Origin: Bradyrhizobium quebecense
Lineage (GTDB): Bacteria > Pseudomonadota > Alphaproteobacteria > Rhizobiales > Xanthobacteraceae
Length of the DNA stretch: 64,000 nucleotides
Reading direction: 5' to 3'
Assembly: GCF_013373795.3 (NCBI RefSeq)
Contig: NZ_CP088022.1
Span: 7,874,001 to 7,938,000 of the forward strand
In this document: in pieces, positions 1 through 8,999 of the stretch
Position numbering within the stretch: the stretch's first letter is position 1
How the letters are laid out: every line of letters begins with the position of its first letter
Translations under genes and position numbers: made by a program
Notes under the pieces: model-generated
Databases searched by the model: none
Told to the model about the DNA's origin: nothing
The model's input: only the letters and a program-made list of their open reading frames with translations

Positions 1-897
1 GTGATCGGGATGGAGGCCTGCGGGGCGTCGCAATATTGGGCGCGCGAGCTTTCCAAGCTCGGTCACGAGGTGAAGCTGATGGCGCCGCAATTGGTTAAAC
101 CCTACGTGATGCGGAACAAGAATGACGGGCGTGATGCAGAAGGCCTGTGTGAAGCGATGAGCCGGCCGAGCATGCGCTTTGTGCCGGTGAAGACGGCCGA
201 GCAGCAGGCTGCGCTGATGCTGATGGGGGTCCGCGACGGACTGATCGCCCGGCGCACCCAATTGACCAACACGATCCGCGGCCATGCGGCGGAGTATGGC
301 CTGATCGCGCCCAAGGGACTGGACGCGATCGAACCACTGCTGGCGCGGATCGCGCAGGACGAGACGCTTCCCGCTCTGGCGCGCGAGCTGTTTGTCGTGC
401 TGGGCCGGGAGTGCGTCAGGCTTGAGGGCGAGTTGGAGGTGGTTGAGGCCAGGCTGATGGCCTGGCACCGCGGCGATGCCACGGGCCGGCGCCTGGCTCA
501 GATCCCCTCGGTCGGTCCGATCATTGCAACGATGCTGGTGATGAAGACACCTGATCCGGGCGCGTTCCGCTCCGGTCGTCACTTTGCGGCTTGGCTCGGC
601 CTCACGCCCAAGGACCATTCCACCGCAGGCAAGACCAGGCTCGGCAAGATTACCCGGGCGGGCGACCAGGACCTGCGCCGTCTGCTGGTCGTCGGGGCCA
701 CGGCGGTGATCCAGCAGGCCAGGCGGGGGCGCGGTCATCACTCGCGCTGGCTGCTGGCGCTGATCAAGCGTAAGCCGCCGAAGCTTGCGGCCGTAGCGCT
801 CGCCAACAAGGTGGCGCGCATCGTCTGGAAGCTGATGGTGACGGGTGAGAGTTATGACGCCGCACGGCTGAATGCCGCGACGACGGGTACCGCTTAA
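1..897 (+). CDS. IS110-family transposase, 5' end cut by window edge
   Basis: This is the C-terminal ~298 residues of an IS110-family (DEDD RuvC-like + serine Tnp domain) transposase; the first ~50 residues lie outside the window. It aligns throughout with the two complete 342-aa transposases in this window (IGMEACGA, KNDGRDA, QIPSVGPIIAT and LGLTPKDHSTAGK blocks are shared) but differs at many positions, so it belongs to a related, not identical, element. The HSTAGK block carries the serine expected as the Tnp-domain nucleophile. The gene ends with TAA and is followed by a ~257-nt non-coding tail like those of the other two copies. Family assignment is secure; whether the element is active cannot be judged without its left end. 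Confidence 0.93.
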   Translation: MIGMEACGASQYWARELSKLGHEVKLMAPQLVKPYVMRNKNDGRDAEGLCEAMSRPSMRFVPVKTAEQQAALMLMGVRDGLIARRTQLTNTIRGHAAEYGLIAPKGLDAIEPLLARIAQDETLPALARELFVVLGRECVRLEGELEVVEARLMAWHRGDATGRRLAQIPSVGPIIATMLVMKTPDPGAFRSGRHFAAWLGLTPKDHSTAGKTRLGKITRAGDQDLRRLLVVGATAVIQQARRGRGHHSRWLLALIKRKPPKLAAVALANKVARIVWKLMVTGESYDAARLNAATTGTA

Positions 898-1154
898 CAG
901 ATTGGCCGGCTGGCGGGCTCGCTCGTCAGCCGACCCGGAGCTGCAAGAGCAGATGGAGCGATCGATCGAGCAACGATGCGAGACAATCCGTGGGACCCAT
1001 CGGCCGTCAACAGGTCGCGTGGTTGTTTGGAACTCGCATCGCGCACACCATCTTGGCCAGCGATCCATTCGATCGCACTCAACAGGCCGGACATATGGAT
1101 GCAAGCGATCCGATCAATCCCAGAAAGCTCTTGTGCCACGGGGGCCGTCCACAT
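898..1154 (+). ncRNA. candidate IS110 guide (bridge/seek) RNA region, copy 1
   Basis: This ~257-nt non-coding stretch lies between the transposase stop and the right end, where IS1111-group members of IS110 encode their guide RNA. It contains gggacccat (992-1000), the reverse complement of the target flank atgggtccc; cacaccatc (1044-1052), the reverse complement of the gatggtgtg found at the left ends of the other copies; and acatatgg (1091-1098), identical to the right-end/target junction. The RNA assignment is inference from family knowledge plus these matches; no transcript boundaries can be given. Confidence 0.5.
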
Positions 1155-1182
1155 ATGGGTCCCGGCCTTTGCCGGGACGACG
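1155..1182. repeat. REP-like palindrome, half-site right of IS copy 1
   Basis: The arms gtcccggc (1159-1166) and gccgggac (1171-1178) enclose a cttt loop, followed by gacg. It is the right half of the two-palindrome repeat that also flanks IS copies 2 and 3 and occurs uninterrupted at 16093-16216. Confidence 0.8.
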
Positions 1183-1216
1183 CAGGGGATGTGGCGCGAC
1201 ATCGGGCACGACTCGC

Positions 1217-2713
1217 TCACGCCACCAGCGCGATCTTCGACACGGTGGCGAGCACCGACTGGTTGCGGCCGTTGGCCTTGGCGGCGTAGAGCGCCTTGTC
1301 GGCGGCTTCGATCAGGTCGGACCATGGCTGGCCGGCGAGCGGCCGGATGCTGGCGACGCCGATGCTCACCGTCGTGATCAGCTCACCCTCGCACCATTGC
1401 TGGACCTTGCCGCGGATGGTTTCTGCCAGGTTGAAGGCCTCGAGCGCGGTCATGTTGGGCAGCAGCACGGCGAATTCCTCGCCGCCGAAGCGCGCCGGGC
1501 AATCGCCGGCGCGGCGCACCGCATCGGAAATGCAGATCGCGATTCCCACCAGCACCTGATCGCCGGCCTGATGCCCATAGGTGTCGTTATAGGCCTTGAA
1601 GTGATCGGCATCGATCATCAGCAGAGCGACCGGCTGGCCGTAGCGGCCGGCGCGGCGCCATTCGCGGTCGATCTCGGCATCGAACTTGCGCCGGTTCTTC
1701 AGGCCGGTGAGCGCGTCGGTGGTCGCCAGCTCCTCGAGCTTGTCCTCGGCGTCGGCGCGGCGGACGATCTCGCGGGCCAGCACCAGCGTCGCGCTGAGCA
1801 CGAACAGCACCAGAACGGCCATGATCGTGCCGATCCGGATCGCCTCGGTGCGCCACAGATTGAAGACGGCTTCGAGCGGCTTGCCGACCACGACGTAAAG
1901 CGGCCCGCTGCTGCTGCTGCGCCTGACATAGAGCCGCGGCGTGTCGTCGACCGGGCCCTTGCCGGAGAACGCGCCGCCCACCTTCAGGTTCTCGGATCTC
2001 CAGTCCAGCTGCTCAGCGAGGTTCTTGCCGATTACGTCGAGATCGAACGGCGTCCGCATGATGATGGTGCGGTCGCTGCGCAACACCGTGATGGTGTCGC
2101 CCGGCGTGAGGTTCAGCCGCCCGAACAGATCGTGGAAGTAGCTGAAGCGGATCGAGCCGACCACGACGCCGAGGAAGCGGCCGTCGTCGCCGGCGATGCG
2201 CCGGCTCAGCACGATGGCGTAGGCGCCGCGATGCAGCATCGGCCGGCTGACATACAGCCCGGTGTCGGGATGGTCACGCTGGATGGCGAAATACTCCTCG
2301 TCGCTGCGGTTCTCTGGCTGCGGATCGAGGCTCGCCGCGTCGATGGTCAGATTGCCCTTGGTGTCGAACACCTGGATCGCGCCGAAATGCTTTGCGGTCG
2401 CGGCGTGATCGAACAGGATCAGCTGGCGCAGTTCCTTGCTGACGCCGCGGATCTCCGGCATTTCCAGATTGCTGGCGACCGCGCGCAGCGACAGGTCGTA
2501 GAGCTCGACGTTGCGGCTGATGTCGGCCTCGATGCCTGACGCCAAATTCTCCAGGGTGCGGCGAGCCAGCTGTTCCTCGCCGCGGCGCATGTCGAACATC
2601 ACGCCGGCGCAGACCGCGGAAAAGCCGAGGACGGTCGCAACGGACGCTGCGATCAGCAGCTTGGCCGATAGCCGCCAGCGCCGCCTTGCGTCGTTTCCCC
2701 GTTGAAATGGCAT
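1217..2713 (-). CDS. membrane diguanylate cyclase, Cache-like sensor + GGDEF
   Basis: This gene codes for a 498-aa inner-membrane protein that should make c-di-GMP from two GTP. A first membrane segment lies at about residues 19-41, then a ~240-residue periplasmic region resembling a double Cache sensor, a second membrane segment at about 285-310, and a C-terminal GGDEF domain. The active site is intact (GGEEF, 410-414), and an RxxD inhibitory site (RAGD, 401-404) sits exactly five residues before it, implying product feedback. The ATG at 2713 is preferred because GGAG lies just upstream; a TTG 27 nt earlier is possible. The sensed ligand is unknown. The neighbouring minus-strand gene is an EAL protein of opposite expected activity. 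Confidence 0.92.
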   Translation of the reverse strand: MPFQRGNDARRRWRLSAKLLIAASVATVLGFSAVCAGVMFDMRRGEEQLARRTLENLASGIEADISRNVELYDLSLRAVASNLEMPEIRGVSKELRQLILFDHAATAKHFGAIQVFDTKGNLTIDAASLDPQPENRSDEEYFAIQRDHPDTGLYVSRPMLHRGAYAIVLSRRIAGDDGRFLGVVVGSIRFSYFHDLFGRLNLTPGDTITVLRSDRTIIMRTPFDLDVIGKNLAEQLDWRSENLKVGGAFSGKGPVDDTPRLYVRRSSSSGPLYVVVGKPLEAVFNLWRTEAIRIGTIMAVLVLFVLSATLVLAREIVRRADAEDKLEELATTDALTGLKNRRKFDAEIDREWRRAGRYGQPVALLMIDADHFKAYNDTYGHQAGDQVLVGIAICISDAVRRAGDCPARFGGEEFAVLLPNMTALEAFNLAETIRGKVQQWCEGELITTVSIGVASIRPLAGQPWSDLIEAADKALYAAKANGRNQSVLATVSKIALVA

Positions 2714-2835
2714 GTCCCGCTCCAAAGTGCCGTCATGCAACGGGAAATCTTGTTGTCGCCTTAAATGGCGACAGCGGCCGCCGAATGGGTTAACGGGTGG
2801 TTGCCGGACCCTGGCTTTTTGTCATCGAGGATGTT

Positions 2836-3093
2836 GTGAACGACTACGACGCGCTGCGGGATTATCTGAAGAAGCAGCATTTGCCCGAATTCGTGCTGAC
2901 CTTCGACGAGATCGAGGCGATCATCGATGCGGCGCTGCCGCGCGCCGCGCACCGGGCGTCGTGGTGGGAAACCCTGCGCAGCCCGCAGGAGAAGATGCCG
3001 CAGCGCGAAGCCTGCCTCGACGCCGGCTACATCGCCACCCGTCAGGCCGACGGCAGGAGCGTCAGGTTCAAGCGAATGCCGAAGCCGCGCTAA
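2836..3093 (+). CDS. small protein resembling DUF7662
   Basis: This gene encodes an 85-aa soluble protein without signal peptide or membrane segment. The pattern YDALRDYL near the start, a middle LTFDEIEAII block, then WW...R and a C-terminal W/Y-rich CLDAGY...VRF block resembles the small rhizobial DUF7662 family, of unknown function. The GTG at 2836 is preferred because GAGG lies five bases upstream; an in-frame GTG at 2797 would add 13 residues. It stands alone between two c-di-GMP genes transcribed in the opposite direction. The family match is from memory. Confidence 0.6.
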   Translation: MNDYDALRDYLKKQHLPEFVLTFDEIEAIIDAALPRAAHRASWWETLRSPQEKMPQREACLDAGYIATRQADGRSVRFKRMPKPR

Positions 3094-3140
3094 GGCGCGA
3101 TCCTGAGAGGTCGGACAGTAACCGCGACGAAGGTGCGCTC

Positions 3141-3261
3141 CCTCTCCCGCTTGCGGGGGAGGGCTGGGGTGGGGGCTCTCTCCACGAGTCGCATCGCGGA
3201 GAGAGCCCCCACCCGCAACGCATCTTCGATGCGATGCGACCTCCCCCGCAAGCGGGCGAGG
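3141..3261. repeat. palindromic repeat between convergent genes
   Basis: This is a nested inverted repeat. The inner arms 3167-3183 and 3198-3214 are perfectly complementary over 17 bp around a 14-nt loop. The outer arms, starting cctctcccgc (3141) and cctcccccgc (3240), are near-complementary. It lies between a plus-strand gene and a minus-strand gene and could terminate both. Its composition is that of a common rhizobial intergenic repeat family (recognition, not searched), distinct from the gtcccggc REP family. Confidence 0.75.
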
Positions 3262-3308
3262 TGCAGTGAGTCCGCGGCAGGACCAATGCTAACTTACTTG
3301 ATAGCGCT

Positions 3309-6185
3309 TTAGCTTGCGGCTTCCAGCCGTTCCTCGGTGAGCAGGCGCGTGGCGGCGTCGGCGTCCATCGGCTCGCCGAAGGCAAAGCCCTGCGCATATT
3401 CGCAGCCGAGCTGGTAGAGCTCGACGGCGTCCGAATCCGTCTCGGCGCCTTCCGCGACCACTTCCATGCCGAGATCGTGCGCCAGCGCGATGATCGATTT
3501 CAGGATCACCGGGCGGGTGCCGCGGCTGGTGGTGCGGACGAAGGACTGGTCGATCTTGATGGTGTCGAACGGGAAGCGCTGCAGGTAGGACAGCGAGGAG
3601 TGTCCGGTGCCGAAATCGTCGAGCGACAGCCCGGTGCCGAGCTCGCGGATCCGCGCCAGCATCTGGGCCGCGTGCTCCGGGTTCTCCATGACCAGCGATT
3701 CCGTCAGCTCCAGCTTCAGCGTGCCGCGCGCCACCGAGGAGCGCGACAGCACGGTTCTGATATCGTGGATCAAATCGTGGCGCAGCAATTGCCGCGACGA
3801 CACGTTGACCGATGCGAAGATCGGCTCGCGTGCGCGCATCGCGCGCTGCCACACCGCGAGCTGGCGCGCGGTCTGGTCCATCACGAACATGCCGAGATCG
3901 ACGATCAGGCCGGTCTCCTCGGCGACGTTGATGAACTCCGACGGCGACATCCGGCCGAGCTTGGGATGGTCCCAGCGCGCCAGCGCCTCGAAGCCGGCGA
4001 TCGCGCGATCTTCCAACCGCACGATCGGCTGGTACAGGATCGTGATCTCCTGCCGCTCGATGGCGCGGCGCAGGTCGCTCTCCAGGGTCAGGCGGTCGGT
4101 CTTCCGCGCCCGCATCGCCGGCTTGTAGACGTCGATGCGGTCGCCGCCGATCCGCTTGGAATGATACATCGCAAGCTCGGCGTCCTTGATGATCTCGTCG
4201 GTCAGCGGCGCCGCCGGATCGGACAGCGCAAGGCCGATCGACGCGGTCAGGAAGATCTCGCGGTCGTTGAACGCGATCGGGGCGCGGATGGTTTTGCGGA
4301 TGGTTTCGGCGAAGTTGGTGATCCGCGCCGGGTCCTGCTCCGACAGCAGGATCAGGCCGAACTGATCGCCGGCCATGCGCGCCAGCGTGTCCTGCGGCTT
4401 GAGGATGCGGGTCAGCCGGCGCGCCAGCGTCAGCAGGATGGAATCGCCGACCGCGATGCCGACGGAATCGTTGACCTGCTTGAAGCGGTCGAGGTCGATC
4501 ACCATCAAGGTCGGCCGCAGGTTCGGCATGGTCTTGGCGAGGTTCGCCACCGCGCCGAGGCGGTCCATGAACAGCCGGCGGTTCGGCAGCCCAGTCAGAT
4601 TGTCGTGCACGGAGTCATGCAGCATCCGCTCTTCGGAGTTCTTGAACTCGGTAACGTCCGTCAGGGTGCCGACCACGCGCGAGACCTCGCCGTCGGAGCC
4701 GACCACGGGCCGCGCCTTCAGCGCGAACCACATGAAGTGGCCGTCGGGCGTGCGCAGCCGGAAATCCTGCACCAGGCGGCCGCGGCGCTGGTCGAGTACG
4801 CTGTCGAGCGCGGCGCGGAAGCGGTCCTGGTCGAGCGGGTGCAGTACCTCGAGCCATTTCGCCGCCGGGCCTTCCAGCGTGCCGCGCTTCAGGCCGAGCA
4901 GGGCCTCGGTCTCCGGGCTGGTGAACACCTTGTCGGCGGACACGTCCCAGTCCCAGATCAGATCGCCGGAGCCAGTCAGCGCCAGGGCGCGACGCTCGAC
5001 ATCGGAGACCACGCCGGTGGTGGCGCCGCCGCCGGCGAAGGCGTGCTGCATCACCGTAAAGCCGATCAGCATGACGATCAGCACCAGGCCGCCAAGCAGG
5101 GCCGGGCCGACGATGTCGTTGGTAACGGAACCTGCGACTGTCATGCCGGCCGCGACCACCCAGACCACCAGCAGGAACCAGGTCGGGATCAGCAGCACCG
5201 CGCGGTCGAAGCCGTGGGTCGACAGATAGACGATCAGCGCGAAGCCGGCGAAGGCGATCATGACCAGCGACATCCGCGCGATGCCGGAGGCGACCGCCGG
5301 ATCGAACAGCGCCAGCGCAACCAGCGAGCCGAGGAAGACGAGCCAGCCGATCGTGATGTGCGAGTAGCGGACGTGCCATCTGCTCAAATTCAGATAGGCG
5401 AACAGGAACACCAGCAGTGTCGCCGCGAGGATCGCCTCGCCCGCCGCGCGCCAGACGCGCTCGGCGTTGTTCGACATGTCGAGCACCTTGCCCCAGAAGC
5501 CGAAGTCGACGCCGATATAGACCAGCACCGCCCAGGCCAGCGCCGCGGCAGCGGGGAACATGATGCTGCCCTTGACCACAAACAAGATCGTGAGCACGAG
5601 CGCGAGCAGGCCCGAGATGCCGATCACGATGCCCTGGTACAGCGTGAACGAGTTGACCTTGTCCTTGTAGGCGTCGGGTTCCCACAGATAGAGCTGCGGC
5701 AGCTTGTCGGTGCGCAGTTCCGCGACATAGGTGACGACAGCGCCGGGATCGAGCGTGATGCGGAACACGTCGGCGGTCGGGCTCTCCTGCCGCTCGGGAC
5801 GATCACCGACCGACGGCGTGATGGTGGCGATACGCGACAGGCCGAGGTCGGGCCACAACAGGCCTGATGACACGATGCGATAGTGCGGCGCGACGATCAG
5901 GCGGTCGAGCTGGTCGTCGGTGTTGTTGGCGAGTGCGAACACCACCCAGTTCTGACCGCCCTCGCGGGCGCGAACTTCGATGCGGCGCACGATGCCGTCG
6001 GTTCCCGGTGCGGTGGAGACCTGAATGCGGTCGGTTTCGCTGCGCTGATGGTCGAGAACCGCGGTGAGGTCGATCGCCGGCGCATCGCTGCGCACGCTGA
6101 CCGCGTCGATCGCATACGCGTCAGGCGCAGCGGCAAACATCATGAGGCCCAGCGCCAGCAGCGCAAGGCACCTGATCAGACGCAA
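3309..6185 (-). CDS. 7TM sensor GGDEF-EAL protein, likely c-di-GMP phosphodiesterase
   Basis: This is a 958-aa membrane protein. A signal peptide (about 1-25) is followed by a periplasmic region, a block of about seven membrane helices (roughly 185-385), a PAS domain (about 400-530), a GGDEF domain and a C-terminal EAL domain. The GGDEF signature reads AGDQF (605-609), lacking both the first Gly and the Glu, so cyclase activity is unlikely and the domain may be regulatory. The EAL domain is complete: EAL at 733-735, NVSSRQL, LDDFGTGHSSL, KIDQSF and VVAEGAET. Hydrolysis of c-di-GMP to pGpG is therefore the expected reaction. The stop is followed by the palindromic repeat at 3141-3261. Confidence 0.9.
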   Translation of the reverse strand: MRLIRCLALLALGLMMFAAAPDAYAIDAVSVRSDAPAIDLTAVLDHQRSETDRIQVSTAPGTDGIVRRIEVRAREGGQNWVVFALANNTDDQLDRLIVAPHYRIVSSGLLWPDLGLSRIATITPSVGDRPERQESPTADVFRITLDPGAVVTYVAELRTDKLPQLYLWEPDAYKDKVNSFTLYQGIVIGISGLLALVLTILFVVKGSIMFPAAAALAWAVLVYIGVDFGFWGKVLDMSNNAERVWRAAGEAILAATLLVFLFAYLNLSRWHVRYSHITIGWLVFLGSLVALALFDPAVASGIARMSLVMIAFAGFALIVYLSTHGFDRAVLLIPTWFLLVVWVVAAGMTVAGSVTNDIVGPALLGGLVLIVMLIGFTVMQHAFAGGGATTGVVSDVERRALALTGSGDLIWDWDVSADKVFTSPETEALLGLKRGTLEGPAAKWLEVLHPLDQDRFRAALDSVLDQRRGRLVQDFRLRTPDGHFMWFALKARPVVGSDGEVSRVVGTLTDVTEFKNSEERMLHDSVHDNLTGLPNRRLFMDRLGAVANLAKTMPNLRPTLMVIDLDRFKQVNDSVGIAVGDSILLTLARRLTRILKPQDTLARMAGDQFGLILLSEQDPARITNFAETIRKTIRAPIAFNDREIFLTASIGLALSDPAAPLTDEIIKDAELAMYHSKRIGGDRIDVYKPAMRARKTDRLTLESDLRRAIERQEITILYQPIVRLEDRAIAGFEALARWDHPKLGRMSPSEFINVAEETGLIVDLGMFVMDQTARQLAVWQRAMRAREPIFASVNVSSRQLLRHDLIHDIRTVLSRSSVARGTLKLELTESLVMENPEHAAQMLARIRELGTGLSLDDFGTGHSSLSYLQRFPFDTIKIDQSFVRTTSRGTRPVILKSIIALAHDLGMEVVAEGAETDSDAVELYQLGCEYAQGFAFGEPMDADAATRLLTEERLEAAS

Positions 6186-6305
6186 TGTCAGTACTCCGCG
6201 ATCGACAAACTGCCCGGGCCCGGCGACCGGCCCGGAGGTGGCGCGATAAATGACACGAAAGCGAAGGGAATCAAAGGGTTTCCGCCCCTGCTTCCGCTGC
6301 GAGAG

Positions 6306-7304
6306 TTAAACCACCAACACAATTTTGCCAATATGTTCGCTGGTCTCCATGCGCCGGTGCGCGTCCGCGGCCTTTTCCAGCGGGAATGTGCTGTCCATCA
6401 GCGGTTTGACGCGTCCTTCGCGCAACAACGGCAACACCTTTGCCTCGATCGCCGCCACCATTGCCGCCTTGTCCGCATTACTACGGGGGCGAAGGGTCGA
6501 GCCGGTGTGGTGCAGCCGCTTGACCATCAGCTTGGCGAAATTGGCCGTGGCCTTCGGTGTTCCCGACAGGAACGCGATCTGGACGATACGGCCTTCGACC
6601 GCGGCGGCGTCGTAGTTCCGGTCGATATAGTCGCCGCCCACCATGTCGAGAATGACATTGGCGCCGTTGCCGCCAGTCGCCTTCTTCACCGCCTCGACAA
6701 AGTCCTCGGTCTTGTAGTTGACCGCGTAATCGGCGCCGAGCTTGAGGCAGGCGTCGGCCTTGTCCTGCGAGCCGACGGTCACGATCACCTTGGCGCCGAA
6801 CGCCTTGGCAAGCTGGATCGCCATCGTGCCGATGCCCGACGAGCCGCCGTGAATCAGCAGCGTCTCGCCGGCTTGCAGCGCGCCGCGCTCGAACACGTTG
6901 TGCCACACCGTCATCAGCGTTTCCGGAATCGCGCCGGCTTCCTGCATCGTGAGCTGCGGCGGCACGGTCATCGCCTGCGCGTCCTGCGCGATGCAATATT
7001 GCGCGTAGCCGCCGCCTGCGACGAGCGACATCACCTTGTCGCCGATCTTGTGCTTTGCGCCTTCGCCGAGCGCGACCACTTCGCCTGCGATCTCGAGGCC
7101 GGGCAGGTCGCTCGCGCCGGGCGGCGGCGGATAGGAGCCGGAGCGCTGCGCGACGTCCGGGCGGTTGACGCCGGCGGCCGCGACCTTGACCAGGATTTCG
7201 CCGGGACCCGGCACCGGCAGCGCGCGGGTCTCCGGCACCAGCACCTCCGGGCCACCTGGCTTGCTGATGGCAACGACGGTCATTTGCGCGGGCAGGTTTG
7301 GCAT
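6306..7304 (-). CDS. NAD(P)H-quinone oxidoreductase, zinc-free MDR family
   Basis: This gene codes for a 332-aa member of the medium-chain dehydrogenase/reductase superfamily (quinone oxidoreductase / PIG3 type), which passes electrons from NADPH to quinones. An N-terminal GroES-like fold (GPGEILVKVAAAGVNRPD) is followed by a Rossmann fold with the nucleotide loop GGSSGIG near residue 150. The Cys/His residues that bind catalytic zinc in alcohol dehydrogenases are absent, as usual for this branch. The ATG at 7304 has AGGA eight bases upstream. The start lies only ~65 bases from the decayed metG copy on the same strand. Confidence 0.93.
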   Translation of the reverse strand: MPNLPAQMTVVAISKPGGPEVLVPETRALPVPGPGEILVKVAAAGVNRPDVAQRSGSYPPPPGASDLPGLEIAGEVVALGEGAKHKIGDKVMSLVAGGGYAQYCIAQDAQAMTVPPQLTMQEAGAIPETLMTVWHNVFERGALQAGETLLIHGGSSGIGTMAIQLAKAFGAKVIVTVGSQDKADACLKLGADYAVNYKTEDFVEAVKKATGGNGANVILDMVGGDYIDRNYDAAAVEGRIVQIAFLSGTPKATANFAKLMVKRLHHTGSTLRPRSNADKAAMVAAIEAKVLPLLREGRVKPLMDSTFPLEKAADAHRRMETSEHIGKIVLVV

Positions 7305-7369
7305 GGTTCGTTCCTGGTCAGTGAATAGGATTGGCTTGTGGCATACCGCCTTTTCCAACGAAGCGAAAC

Positions 7370-8222
7370 GCCATTCCCACCACCATTGCCGCTAGTCGCG
7401 GCCGCGCGCGGCGTCGGCCCATTCCTGGGTGGCCGCGATGTAGCCGATCGGCGCATCGAACCAGACGTAGAACACCTTGCCGTCAAAACCCTGGCGCGGA
7501 ACTGCGATGCCCCAAGTGAGGTCGCGCGTGATGCAGCGATCGCGCAGCTCGGCATTGAGCCAGCTCTTCGCGGTCGACACCACGAAAGGCGGCCATCCGG
7601 TGCGGCTGTCGATCCAGGCGCCGATGCTGTCGACAAGCTGGGACTGGCGCAGGAACAGATGACGGCTGTCGCGGCTCTCGAGCGCGCGGTCGCCTGATAG
7701 CGCCGAGCGCGGGTCAATCAGCTCCGGCGGGTCAAGCAGCGTGCCGCAATGGTCGCACTGATCGCCACGCGCCGATCCATCGCCGCAATGCGGGCAGGTG
7801 CCGAGCACGTAGCGGTCGGGCAGGAAGCGCCGGTCGGCCGGCGACCACACCTGCCGCGACGAGCGCGCCTCGATCAGCCCGGCTGCATCGAGGCGGCGCT
7901 AGAAGTGCTGCGTCAGCGCATGATTGTGCGGCGCGCTGGTGCGGCCGAAATGATCGAAGGAGAGACCGAAGCGCCGGTAGATGTCGGCCTGGACGGCATG
8001 CTGGGCATCGCAGAACTCCCTGATATCTTGCCCGGTCTCGATGGCGCCGAGCTCGGCCGGCGTGCCGTGCTCGTCGGTCGCGCAGATGAAGAGCACGTCG
8101 TCACCGGTCTGCCGCCGGAAGCGGGCGTGGACGTCGGCGGGCAGCAGCGAGCCAATCAGATTGCCGAGATGCTTGACGCCATTCACGTAGGGAAGGGCGC
8201 TGGTGATGAGAATTTTGCTCAT
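7370..8222 (-). pseudogene. broken methionyl-tRNA synthetase (metG) copy
   Basis: The start at 8222 opens a clear MetRS N-terminus ([18 protein letters not shown] with the HLGN form of the HIGH motif, then [10 protein letters not shown]). An in-frame TAG (7899-7901) replaces the Tyr expected after ALTQHF. The same frame then continues with MetRS sequence ([25 protein letters not shown], including the CxxC zinc knuckle) to [14 protein letters not shown] second in-frame TAG (7392-7394) stands where Trp is expected, and homology fades within ~25 bases. The KMSKS loop and the anticodon-binding domain are missing. An intact metG must exist elsewhere. A dedicated leader terminator lies upstream. 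This is a decayed second copy, not a sequencing error at one base. Confidence 0.88.
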
Positions 8223-8273
8223 GGTTGAGGTCTTTCGCGTTTGGTGATGCCAACCCCGGTGAAATCAAACCGA

Positions 8274-8310
8274 AAATCAAAAAGCCCTCCCGCATGATCG
8301 GAAGGGCTTG
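8274..8310 (-). terminator. intrinsic terminator/attenuator in the metG-remnant leader
   Basis: Read on the minus strand, aagcccttcc and gggagggctt form a 10-bp stem (one G-U) with an 8-nt loop, followed directly by ttttgatttt. It sits ~50 nt upstream of the metG-like start, inside what would be its leader. It could end a short leader transcript or act as an attenuator left over from regulation of the synthetase gene. I do not recognise a known riboswitch in the ~100 nt before it. Confidence 0.7.
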
Positions 8311-8486
8311 GGTCGGCTCATGCCTGGCGCGCAGGCGCACTATCCCGTCCGGTCAGACTCCTTGCAGTCGGGCCTGGGCATTCGCGTCAGATGTTGCGCG
8401 CGCACGAAAGTCACTGCAAAATTCTCCTGCACAAGGACATTACCATCTCTGGACGCACGGCGCCAGATTCATCGCGGGGAGGACAC

Positions 8487-8678
8487 ATGCCGATTGAGGA
8501 TGAGGACCGGCCGCGGAAGAAGATCACGCACGAGATCGGACAGGATCTCTCGCTGCTGTCGGTCGAGGAATTGACCGAGCGCATCGTGCTACTCACGACC
8601 GAAGTCAATCGCCTGAAAGAGGCGATGACGAAGAAGCGCGCGTCGAAGGACGCCGCGAACGCGTTCTTCAAGTCGTAG
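8487..8678 (+). CDS. DUF1192 small protein
   Basis: This gene codes for 63 residues, soluble and highly charged. The core SVEELTERIVLLTTEVNRLKEAM is an amphipathic helix typical of the DUF1192 family, which is conserved in Rhizobiales and of unknown function; a short coiled coil is likely. The start is well supported, with GGGGAGGA 4-11 bases before the ATG. From general knowledge, DUF1192, DUF1465 (rcdA) and rpmE are often neighbours in this order; here IS copies now separate them. Family assignment is from recognition of sequence and context. Confidence 0.8.
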   Translation: MPIEDEDRPRKKITHEIGQDLSLLSVEELTERIVLLTTEVNRLKEAMTKKRASKDAANAFFKS

Positions 8679-8696
8679 CGCTGCGACATCACAAGC

Positions 8697-8741
8697 GTCG
8701 TCCCGGACAAGCGAGCAAAGCGAGCGCGATCCGGGACCCAT
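8697..8741. repeat. REP-like palindrome beside IS copy 2
   Basis: The arms gtcccgga (8700-8707) and tccgggac (8730-8737) enclose a 22-nt loop with a gcgagc direct repeat, a long-loop variant of the REP family. The IS begins right after gggacccat (8733-8741). Confidence 0.75.
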
Positions 8742-8999
8742 ATGTGGACGGCCCCCGTGGCACAAGAGCTTTCTGGGATTGGTCGGATCGCTGTCATCCA
8801 TATGTCCGGCCTGTTTGATGCGATCGTGTTGATCGCTGGGCCAAGATGGTTTCCGCGACGCGAGTGCCAAACAACCTGGCGACCTTGTGAAGGCCAATGG
8901 GTCCCGCGGCTTGTCTCGCGTTCTGGATCGATCGATCATTCCATCTGCTCTTGCAGCTCCGGTTCGTCCGGCGAGCGCTACGTCCGGCCGGCCGACTTG
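8742..8999 (-). ncRNA. candidate IS110 guide RNA region, copy 2
   Basis: This is the non-coding region between the transposase stop and the right end. On the plus strand it carries atgggtccc at 8897-8905 (so gggacccat in the RNA sense), matching the REP target flank, and ccatatgt at 8798-8805, matching the right junction. The position fits the seekRNA/bridge-RNA location of IS1111-group elements. RNA status is inferred. Confidence 0.5.

Larger units (their letters stand above)
1..1154 (+). mobile_element. IS110-family element (IS1111-like), right part
   Basis: This is the right part of an insertion sequence: transposase gene, 3' non-coding region, and a subterminal inverted-repeat arm ggggccgtccaca at 1141-1153. 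Immediately outside follows atgggtcccggc, the same REP-like flank seen at both other copies, so the boundary is placed at about 1154 (plus or minus 2 bases). The left end is beyond the window. Confidence 0.8.

Noticed and set aside
872..2539. Long plus-strand open frame (~555 aa) opposite the diguanylate cyclase
   Set aside because: The opposite strand encodes a complete Cache/GGDEF protein. The antisense product is Arg/Asp/Gln-rich low-complexity sequence, typical of GC-rich shadow frames.
3477..5867. Plus-strand open frame of ~796 aa opposite the GGDEF-EAL gene
   Set aside because: Shadow of a recognised gene; composition (RQDHQ-rich) and lack of any domain argue against coding.
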